Assembly (NCBI GenBank): GCA_029168955.1
Contig: JAPDOI010001702.1
Location: 87,231-151,230, forward strand
Source of the DNA: Aplectana chamaeleonis
Lineage: Eukaryota > Nematoda > Chromadorea > Rhabditida > Cosmocercidae
Direction of reading: 5' to 3'
Length of the DNA stretch: 64,000 nt
Positions 55,623 to 64,000 of this stretch are shown here, piece by piece. Made by a program: the position numbers and the translations under genes. Under the pieces are notes generated by a model. The model did no database searches and was not told where the DNA came from. It saw only the letters and a list, made by a program, of their open reading frames with translations. Numbering within the stretch: position 1 is the first letter of the stretch; each line of letters opens with the position of its first letter.

Positions 55623-57065
55623 GTAAATAGCAGGGGTAAAAGTGCGTTAATGAAAAATATTTTTTCGTTAAGCGTTAATCGTTAATTTTCGAGGAAAAAA
55701 TCGCGTTAACCTGTTAATGCGTTAACACGTTAATTTTGCACTTCCTTAAAAATGTTCAAAACATTACTTGATCCCAAGGAAACCTACAAGTCACCGGAAG
55801 TCCCAGAGAAAATAGGATAGACCTTCTTAATGACGTCAGCTGGACGTCGTGGAAAGCACGCAAGTAGAGCTCCAGCCGGTAGGCGCAGCCTCGTGGGAAG
55901 TAGGTAGGCTCCAGATGACGTGCCGTCAGACGTCGTGGAAAGTGGATGGGGCTTCGGAATGACGCGGGTCGAAACTTCGTGGAAAATGGCTAGAGCTTCG
56001 AATGACGTCAACAGCATGTCATCGCAAGTAGGCAGAGCTTCAGATGACGACGTCAGGATGTCGTGGAACGTGGGTGAGCACTCAGATGGCGTAAGCAGGA
56101 CGTTGTGCGAAATGGGGGTGTGTCGCGTCCAAGAAAGTCAGTAGCGCTTTATGTACAAACACCCGTCCTCGAAATCGGCAAAATCAGCGAGAAAAACACG
56201 TGTCTGCTCTCTTTGCGCCCCTTCGATATACTTCCGTCAGGTTTGGGTTTTCGGGGTGCGAAAGACATCGCCAGAATCGTCTCATCAAAATCTACAAGAT
56301 GGTGTCGTACCCCATTGATTTCTTGAACCACACCTTAATTATACGCATGCTGCTTAATGGAAAGTGCAACATACCTATAATAAAGGCATAATTTAAGGTA
56401 TCAATGAAATCCTAACACTGTCTTGTAGACGTTGATGAAACGCTCCCAGCAATATCTTTCCTACCTCTAAAACCCCAAAGTTCACAGAGAGTTATTCCAA
56501 AGGGGCGCAAAAAATGCGCTTTTTGCAAATTTCCAGGGTGGGTATTGTAGAGAGCGTGCGACGCGTGGCAGAAAACTGAGAAGCGCTTCATGTGGAGTGT
56601 GCGCCGTGTGGTGCAGTCCATACAGAGCGTGCGCCGCTTGTTAGACAGTGAGTGGCCTTCAATCCTCGCTCCCAACCTTCATTTTCCATAGCTTACTCAA
56701 CCCGTATAGAGGTGGATCAGACCACACATTTCCTTTTGGAAGACAAGTTCGAATTCTTCGGTATTGAGAAGAAATGACTAAAACAGACAAACAATGGAAT
56801 GGGAAACATTGAGGTCAGCGCGATATTTCACGGCAAGCGAAATTGACCGCGCTGCCGACGCGATCGCACGGCCTCAGCTTTTTAAATCTGCCATTGAAGC
56901 AGATCAATCAGAGCCATAATCCCACTGCAATTAACGAACTCAATTTAACGCGATCTTAGCACTTTTTCCTTAACTAATAATCGCTAATTTTCCCAAAATA
57001 AACCGCGCTAACCCGTTAATGCGTTAACACGTTAACGTTATAACGCACAGCCCCGGTGTAAACAG
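55623..57065. mobile_element. hAT-like element D4 (about 1427 bp) inserted in the right end of C
   Basis: Element 55631-57057 starts CAGGGGTAAAAGTGCGTTAA; its right end complements ACCGGGGCTGTGCGTTATAA. Flanks GTAAATAG (55623-55630) and GTAAACAG (57058-57065) form a 7/8 duplication, and the intact left end of C (about 50690) has one such site. Both ends carry repeated GTTAATGCGTTAACACGTTAA-type motifs. Inside are a 43-bp minisatellite and an inverted pair (about 56195-56335 with 56405-56540). No transposase is present. Confidence 0.85.
55831..56118. repeat. 43-bp minisatellite, about 6.7 diverged units
   Basis: Units of 42-43 bp start at about 55831, 55874, 55916, 55959, 56002, 56045 and 56087. 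Each has TGACG...GACGTCGTGGAAAGT...GGTAGAGCTTC-like order with many substitutions. The repeat is old compared with the 46-bp and 133-bp arrays. Frames crossing it (55920-56144) are repeat read-through. Confidence 0.8.
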
Positions 57066-57144
57066 TAAGGATCGCCAAACTGTAAAGCATTTCAAACCTT
57101 GATTTTCAAGGGTGAGCCTATCATCGGCTTCTGAACGCACTGTA

Positions 57145-57626
57145 TTTGGAATCTTAAAACATCTTTTTTGCAATATTCGATTCCGGTCACAATTTTTTAC
57201 TGTCTTTCTTCTCTATTTATCGGAGGTCCGTATATTTTCTGCCTCTCGAGTATTCCGTTTATTCGGGAACGGACAATTGATTGCTTTCGGTTAGGTTAAA
57301 TGTCCGTTTGCTCGAATATTTGTCTCGATTCAGCTGACAACATAATTCTGCCCATGAAAAAAATTTCAACTGTACAGGTATATTTTTTGAGAACCATTTT
57401 GAAATTCAAAATCGAGTAATTGCTTGAGCTTTTGTACAAATTTTCACACGCAATACAATTCGAATCAGAGTCTAGGATTTATTTTTGAACAAATTCACGT
57501 ATTAGAAAATTTTCTAAAGGGTTCACCCGAGTTTTCAATTCGTTGTGAGATTTTATGAATATCATGATCGGGAAATTCTCATCCTCTCACCAGATCTACT
57601 ATTGGTGCTGTAGTTACCATTTAGAC
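57145..57626. other. No gene recognised
   Basis: AT-rich, no supportable gene or repeat. Confidence 0.4.
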
Positions 57627-57748
57627 TCCTAGTGTTAAGACAGGGAATCACATTAAAGGTTGCCAAGCAGACTCGGTGCACCTATGTTAGAGCACAGGGC
57701 ACCGAGTTTGCTCCAACCTTCATCAGGGAACACAAAGTATCACTAGGA
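57627..57748. repeat. Hairpin element of about 120 bp
   Basis: TCCTAGTG at about 57627-57634 pairs with CACTAGGA at 57741-57748; AAGGTTG pairs with CAACCTT, and an inner stem ACTCGGTGC / GCACCGAGT closes on a loop near 57684-57696. Stems are interrupted by mismatches. It may be a small MITE or a structured RNA; no second copy is visible. Confidence 0.65.
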
Positions 57749-59090
57749 TTCGTGCCAACTGCACGTAATAGACAGGGCAATCGTCGCTAGGTTTTGAATA
57801 AATGAATATTTCTTAAATACAGCTTTTTTTTTAGAGCACTTCGGATGATTGGGTAATACATAGCCTTTATTGAAAAATTTCTCAAGAATAAAATTTATCT
57901 ATTATAACCACTTCAAAATTACCGAAAGTACGAATAAATCTGAATGAGGCATTTTTAAACTTCTCCCTTTTTGAATGAATTCAAATACTGGGGCAAATAA
58001 TGCGTGTTTGGAATTTTGGAATGGGTGAATAGACTCACTGTATGCTCTCTTTTCTTGACTGAACGACTGAATTTGAAATCCTGTCTTCTATTCGAGGTTA
58101 ATGCACACTTTGAAAACATATCCGAATACTCTGATTGAAACCAGGTTTTTCCGGAAAATTTCCAAGTATTTAGATCATTAATGAGCACAATTTTTCAGTA
58201 GCCTGAATTTCTGTGTAGTGACACAAAACTGGCCTCCCATTTAGAAAATCGAATATGCAAGCTCTCCTAACAAACCGAATATTCCACAACCCAAATGATT
58301 CAACAAATTTCTGAATGAATCGAAGGTTTGGAAAAGCAAAAATCAAAATTTTCGACCGAAACGAACATTTGAAAAAATCAGAAATTGGATTTTCCGGTTG
58401 AATCGAATATTCAAAAACTCAAATCTACTGAACTATTTGAATTTTTATCACTCAGACGCCTTTGAGTCTGGACTCTCGGCAGTGCGTCGGAGCGCTGCTT
58501 GAGCATCTTTGAGGTCCGAAGGCTACGCGGCACGCGTGGTGAGCTGCGAAATTTTTCACCACTCTGGACGTGACTCGACGCGCTTGTCGCCCATCCAGGG
58601 GGCGGTATGTATGAAAGCGCTATGAAAGTGGCGCAAAACGTTCCTGCGCGTGTGCAAAGGTGAGCGGTGAGCATGTAGACCCATACAACAAAGCTGGCCA
58701 AGATGCCTCCGTCGCGGCGCTTTCAAAACCGCCATGGCGGTTTTACCACTTTTATCATTACTCGAAGCTCAGTTTAAGTCTACTGCAACATAAACAATTT
58801 CATCTAATGTTATCCTACGCCACCGTGTGCGCAAATGCAGGCTAAGAAATTTCGTGTATGTCACAATCTTTCTCAACTTTACTCGCACAGTCATTTCGGT
58901 ACTATCGGGTATTTCATAGTTGCTTCCGTCTTTTTTTATTTTTACAGGGGTGTCGCGCGGGTCAAAAGCCTCATAATCCACCGCTCGTTCCGAGCGGCAC
59001 GTGCATTTCGCAAGCTTGAGGTGCGGATTATGAAAGATACCCTACTACAGAGAGTAGATCAGCAGGTTTTCCTTCTGTGTATCACCATCT
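57749..59090. other. No gene recognised
   Basis: AT-rich to about 58440, then mixed. The minus-strand frame 58411-58701 has no recognised domain. Confidence 0.4.
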
Positions 59091-59402
59091 GTGCGCGTGA
59101 TTCTAATCGTTCAGGGCGTGTGCGGCGCGCGCGATGCTGGTGCCTTGCTGTCTCTAAGCGGCGTTGCTGGTCCCGGCCTAACTCTCCGCTCCGCACCTGC
59201 CCGCGCGGAAACCACAAATAATTTCACTGTTTTAGGAGTTTTCAGAGTTCCATCGTCGATCGCTGCAGCCAGCACGCTTCGAATGAGATTTGACATGCGA
59301 TGCAATAACGATCAATTCTCGCGATTATCAGTGCGAGTAGCACCACACGACGACCGAAGCTCCAAAACAGACCTTACAAGCTATGGTAATTCTTTTCAGT
59401 AA
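59091..59402 (+). other. Possible exon-like open frame, unassigned
   Basis: A 103-codon plus-strand frame, higher in GC than its surroundings, contains TTNNFTVLGVFRVPSSIAAA (about residues 41-60) and looks mildly protein-like. ACTGTTTTAG just before 59236 is a plausible 3' splice site and GTAATT near 59384 a plausible 5' splice site, which would give an exon of about 150 bp. No domain is recognised and no neighbouring exon could be found, so this is a candidate only. Confidence 0.2.
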
Positions 59403-61790
59403 ATATGGTTTACGTTTCGTACGCGCAACACTTCCTCTACCTAATGAGATACCCAAAATCTCTGTATTTGTATTTTACATCGAAGTGTTAGAGGTTCTAA
59501 GGACCGAAAACATTTTAGTACACCTCGCTCACTTCTTTCAACCCATCGACGCTGTTTAAGATCCTAGAAATATTTGAACTACGCGAGGACTGTTTCCTAG
59601 TACCAAATCGAGTTCGTGGAACTTTTATCTCAATTTAGCGAATTTCCAATTTCTCTTGAATTCGTTTACAAGCATTATGCGCAACGACTTATCCCACTTT
59701 GCCTAGATTCATTTTAAGCAAATCCATTTCTCAGAGATTAGATTTTTCTGGAAAGAAATAACTACAATCGGAGAATAGTTATAATCAGATAAGAGAATGT
59801 GAATAATACCAACACCCAGCAATGTGAGGTTAAGTGAGGGAAAATCTTCGGATAATGAGGCTCACTAGGAGTTCCTGTTTTGAAAATGTCCCGGGAACTG
59901 CGGATTTCGCCCATTGGAGAAATTTCGTTAACCTGTTTCATTAATTACCATAATCCAGCCCTCACATATTCAAGTTCTACAGAGTTATTTTTCTCAGATC
60001 TCTCGGCCTTTATACCGTTACTACATATTTGTTGCCTAATGCCTCCAATGAAGCCTGTTGGAGCTGAATCGATCTGAAAGTAAATTAAAATATTATTTTT
60101 CATTTTTTCTCTTCAAGGGCTACCGGAAGCTGCGAAACAGCCATGAAATGTTGAGTCAGCAAGAGTTGGACCTTGATAAGGCGAGAAACCGGAAATGCCC
60201 ATGTTTAGGGCGCCATTCATGCTTCTCAACATCCTTATGCAGTACTCGCGTGGCGCGCGGGCGTGGCGCGTTGGAGCCAAATGACCCACCTTCGTCCGCG
60301 CGGCACGCGCGTGTCGCCCGGCTCCGCCATAACGGCAACGACTTTTACAACGTTTTCATCATTTTTTGTATTCAAACCACCATCAATTTCATTCCGTTCC
60401 ATAATAATTGATCCCAGTATCAAGGATAGCAGTTGTGTACAGTATTCGCTTGCTGAACAAAAAGTTAAGGCCCACTTTGACCGGTTCCGCGACAGCGTTC
60501 GCCGCTGGAATATTCGGTAGACTCCGCAAGCGTATTGACGCGCGTAGAATGGTATCTATATCCCCAAACCCCGCCCGCGGGTGATGCGTGCCGCGCTGGC
60601 GTTGAGGAGTATGTTTAGTGCCTTCAGGGCAGTCGAGCATGGGGACGGCTACAATAACAGCTAGGGATAGCAATAATGCAGCAATAGTTTTCTGAATTCT
60701 GCGAAGGTCCAGCTCGTTTAGCTGCTCCGAATTTCGCAGCTGGCCACCCCATCAATAAAAGCCCGGCGATCGGATGTCTACAGCGAAATGCATAAATCCG
60801 GAGGTAGCAGGGCGACAGCTGAACCTTTCGGAAGCTTTTGCAGTTAGACATGCCGCCGTCTGCGAAATCCGGCACTAGGAGGTCTAAAGCAGAACCTTTC
60901 GGCGTGATACCAGGTTCTCTCGCCCCGAAATCACCTATTTTTCGTGTCCTCAGCTGATGTGCTTTTGTGACACACCTCAGAAACCCGCTGTCGATATTTG
61001 AGTTTGCCTGGAGCATTACAGAGTAAGGGGAAGGTTGAGAGAAAGCCACGTCACCTATTATCAATCTCTAGCAGAAAAACCTGACGTTTAAATGTTTTCA
61101 AACATGTTGAAGTAGTTCACTTCATGGCCACCGATTCATCCCCCGATAGGGCTCATTTTTCAGGCGGTTAGCATACGGCCCCATGCCATAAGCGACTTTT
61201 TGAAGCGCTGAAATCCATCTAGGAAGACAGAACCTGAGAATCCCTGTCTCGCACGCTCGTATTTTCTCACCTTATTTTTCTCACCGTATTTTCTCACAGT
61301 AACAGAAGGAACAGCGAACTTAAGGAAACATGTGACAAATACATGGGTGATAGCACAAATCAAAAGGGAGTGAATTTGTAGAAATAGCCTGGATTTACCT
61401 GAATATAGCAGTCAATCATTGTCTTGCAGTCCATGTTTGCAATCGACCAATTCCCATCCTTTTTCTTTCGAGAATGCCGTTGCTCATCTGCCTGGCTTTC
61501 AAAATGAAGCCTTTCATTGGCAACCAGACATGTTACATTCAGGTGAAATGTGCCGTTTCTCTCGCGCACTCCCCTTTGATAGTGCGATATCCTAAATTAT
61601 CACAAGCTTGCTCAAGTTTCACTTTTCATTTTGTTACTCGAAGGGGTGGAAAATACGGGCGCAAGGAGTGCAGGATTGCCTGGTATATTGTAATTTAGGT
61701 CGTTTGCCAATGCCTCAAAAATCGTCGATGACATGGGCAGGGGCCATGCGGGCCCATTTATGCGGTGTATCCCAAATCCATGTTTGTGAG
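59403..61790. other. No gene recognised
   Basis: About 2.4 kb without a supportable gene. A GC-rich patch at 60240-60330 contains partially palindromic GCGCG strings. The 60624-61064 minus frame has no recognised domain. Confidence 0.4.
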
Positions 61791-61830
61791 CGTGTGCTGC
61801 CTTCAAGAGACAGGGTTCTCGATAAAATCA
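61790..61830. repeat. Back-to-back family T ends
   Basis: GAGCGTGTGCTGCCTT (61788-61803) resembles a T right end and is followed directly by AGAGACAGGGTTCTCGATAA, resembling a T left end, across a decayed TTAA (TCAA). The same arrangement occurs at 42648, 45638 and 46605. The rest of either element was not recognised. Confidence 0.55.
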
Positions 61831-63134
61831 GTTGTTGTGCCTCTACCCATGGGAAGGCAGATGTGTGGCCGTAGTTCACGAAACGGCAGGCGCAGGAAGG
61901 AGGCGTAACCTCCCCGTACCCGCCGTAGCGCCACCACTTTGTATTCCTCTGTCGACATTTTCAATAGCGGCGGCCTCCTTTTTCGCCACCTCTCAGAGCA
62001 GAGACATATGGGTAGCCACCTGCAGAGACGAAGAGGAGACCGCCGGGTAGAAACTGCTGTGTTTCAACCTCGCTGGTAATGCACCCCGGCGGGCACAGCA
62101 TGCCCGACCTCGGCTGTGTGGCTGAACGGGCAGAGCGTAGCGCCGCCTGCCAGTAACATATTGGATCACGTTCTGAGACGCAAGATCGAATGTAGCAGGC
62201 AGCCACACCATTCTTCCGTCCACCCGCTAGGTGCCATCCGTTCAACCCGCCAGGTAGCAGGTAGCCTTCCTGTACCTGCCGGGCACCTAGATCGTAAACC
62301 TCGTCCAACAGCGGGTGGACTTTGCACCTTCCTGGGAGGCTCCCAGTGTTCCGTGAATACGAACTGGCCGTCACAAAAGTGAAAATAAGCAAAAGTTGGG
62401 GAAAAACGCTCAGGAACAAGTTAACGATTGGTGTCCTCCTGCCCCAACTATCGAGATTTCTATAAATGCCTGTTTTGTCAATTTTCGTTTTGATCTAAAG
62501 TAATTTCTGAACACCTCTGAAGACTACTGGCTGCTTCAAGAGCAAAATAATAGGCGGATAAAATAGCATTAATGAAAATCCGAGTTCTTTTTGTAATATC
62601 TCAAGGTTTTGTGGGAAGAATAGTGGCAAGTGTCCCAGCTCAATACCCATATGTTATGGCCATTTAGTCACCCCCTGGTAATTTAAGTGGCCACCAAGCG
62701 CCACATTGCACTTCCTTAAGTTGCGATTTCGAGAGCATAGCTGCCACCCCTAGTTTTCTTCCCAATGAGAGTTTTTTCAAAGGTCTTTCGACATTTATCA
62801 TTCACTAGAGGATCGTAAAGCTACGAAGAATTGAGATAAAATATGATATTTCCAGTGCAAGATGCCTCTATGGAAACACATTTAACTGCGAAACAACTTG
62901 CTCGTGTATTCACGCTGATTTCAAGACCTCACCAAAAGACGTTCCAGACAATTTGTGCACAATACCTGCTATCCAGATGGAGTTGTTCGCCTTGGTAGTT
63001 GTAGAAAGGACGATTGCCTACAGGAATATTAACGAGAAACTTTTTATAGTCATCCGATAGGGAGCATATATTAGTGACGTGGATTAGTGGATCACTAATA
63101 ATCTGGAATTAATTCCGTATCCATTGCATCCCAA
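61831..63134. other. No gene recognised
   Basis: A GC-rich segment at 61870-62350 has open frames on both strands with no domain and no agreed strand. Short inverted strings (CCGCCGGGTAG, GCAGGCAGCC, CTACCTGCCGGG) suggest a decayed GC-rich foldback. 62360-63134 shows nothing. Confidence 0.4.
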
Positions 63135-63270
63135 AAGGCAGTGTCTATTGATGAAAATGTGTTTCAAAGCCTACTAAGAATGGGTAGTGGAGGGCACACC
63201 GTAACGCTGAAGTCGATGGAACATAGCCCGAAGTTGCCACTTTGAGCGCAAGGCAAACCCCACAAGCGCG
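63135..63270. mobile_element. Family T fragment, copy T14
   Basis: It begins AGGCAGTGTCTATTGATGAA at about 63135. The following 130 bp match the right half of T1/T11 in inverted orientation, including GGGTAGTGGAGGGCACA and GTTGCCACTTTGAGCGCAAG. The other end is not recognised. Confidence 0.7.
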
Positions 63271-63479
63271 ACGCCCGGCCCACCCGTGTGCTCGTGACGA
63301 TAGCAGGCCCGGAGCGCAAATCCGGCTCCGCCCCACTCCGCCCACTGTAACCGAAACGCAGAGCAGTTGATATTCGGTTTTGTATTGTGCCCGGTTGTGA
63401 TTGCAACGTGCAGCGCGTTCAGGCTGCTCTCCGGGTTACATGCGTTGACTGACGCGCGAATTTCGAAACTCAGAGACTA

Positions 63480-63734
63480 CAGGCCATAAACGGCCACTGT
63501 CTCACCGTCGACTGCGTACCAATGCGCTGCGCGACCGCACTTGCGTCGGAAGGTCGCCACGAGGTTTTGGCAGCCGCGCGACGAGTTTCGGCATGCCGCG
63601 CGGCGGACGAAACGTCGCGCGGCAGCCAAATCTCGTCGCGCGGCGGCCAAAACCCGTCTGCTTCCGGACGCGCGTGCGGTCGCGCAGCGCGTGGCACGCA
63701 GTCGACGGTGAGACATTGGCCGTTTTATGGCTCA
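63480..63734. mobile_element. Palindromic MITE, family P copy 3 (about 255 bp)
   Basis: The left end CAGGCCATAAACGGCC starts at 63480 after TA; the right end is decayed (complement of TGAGCCATAAAACGGCC, ending at about 63734). Arms of about 120 bp are close to those of P2 (47230-47478) but the two arms have begun to diverge from each other. Open frames on both strands read the arms. Confidence 0.85.
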
Positions 63735-64000
63735 CGTCCAGTCCTCTCAAACTCCAGTGTTTGGAGGCATCGATTTCGGACTCGACACGTGTACCCCTAC
63801 TTCCTTATGCTGAATTTTCCATAGGTTTTTATTCACCAGTCCTCTTTTTTGTTGAACCTCGCCGATTATCATTCCTGTGGTGGGCAGTTTAACGTGCGTC
63901 TATTATGCAGTTTTCATTCGATTGAACAAAAGATGGCGTCCTAGGCACACCCTTGTTGCAGAATCTCGGTTCTGAAAATGGTTTCAAACCTCTGCAAACT
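63735..64000. other. No gene recognised
   Basis: Nothing supportable to the window end. Confidence 0.4.

Larger units (their letters stand above)
50605..57144 (+). mobile_element. Second Tc1-type transposon C, heavily interrupted
   Basis: The left end at 50607 reads CAGTGCGTTCAGAAATGATA, preceded by TA; the right end, complementary, finishes at 57142 followed by TA (57143-57144). Terminal inverted repeats extend over about 150 bp once the D4 insertion in the right one is set aside (left about 50607-50760; right 55545-55630 plus 57058-57142). Inside are a broken Tc1 transposase, family X copy B and a partial internal repeat of the right end near 55505-55530. The original element was probably about 1.3-1.6 kb; the rest is later insertion. 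Confidence 0.88.

Noticed and set aside
61961..62419. 152-codon minus-strand frame
   Set aside because: GC-rich segment with open frames on both strands, internal short inverted repeats and no recognisable domain.

Overview
This window looks like gene-poor, repeat-dense chromatin from a nematode, most likely a strongylid (hookworm-like) worm. The evidence is a degenerate RTE-type retrotransposon at the left edge that reads like the RTE elements abundant in hookworm genomes, and a Tc1-type transposase gene split by a 50-bp intron. Species is inference. I found no host gene I would defend: nearly every supportable feature is a transposon, a fragment of one, or an inverted or tandem repeat. Most open frames are short and accidental, many of them read-throughs of palindromes.

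Layout. 1-2.6 kb: 3' part of a dead RTE element. 4.0-4.2 kb: small tandem repeats. 5.35-5.71 kb: palindromic MITE (family P, copy 1). 5.83-14.52 kb: a giant foldback element with imperfect arms of about 2.2-2.5 kb, a 1.1-kb spacer and TA flanks. Its left arm carries a 1.25-kb TTAA-target element (family K) and its right arm a Tc1-type transposon with an almost intact DD34E transposase. 14.71-15.03 kb: second K copy. 17-24.3 kb: hAT-like ends, TTAA-target MITEs (family T), a 133-bp tandem repeat and several hairpins. 26.96-30.31 kb: a TIR-like bounded block holding an unrecognised, frame-broken coding region. 32.1-37.9 kb: a broken hAT transposase on the minus strand, with a 3.2-kb hAT-type element in the middle that itself contains two further foldback elements. 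40.8-41.3 kb: palindrome. 42.3-47.1 kb: a run of T elements, several sharing one TTAA. 47.1-47.6 kb: third K copy with a P palindrome inserted in it. 47.9-50.1 kb: two hAT-type elements with perfect 8-bp duplications. 50.6-57.1 kb: a second Tc1-type element carrying a TAA-flanked foldback element (family X), which carries a 2.5-kb element with a 9-bp duplication; a 1.4-kb hAT-like element with a 43-bp minisatellite sits in its right terminal region. 57.1-64 kb: mostly unassignable, with one hairpin, T fragments and a third P palindrome.

The parts do not form a pathway. They record layered insertions, and in several cases the empty site or a sister copy is present in the same window, so boundaries, target duplications and order of insertion can be read directly. 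The strongest leads are the giant foldback, the X family whose two copies have different but internally symmetric terminal arms, the unidentified coding remnant at 27.6-30.05 kb, and the chains of T elements sharing one TTAA. Coordinates were read by eye; identity levels are estimates, not computed values.
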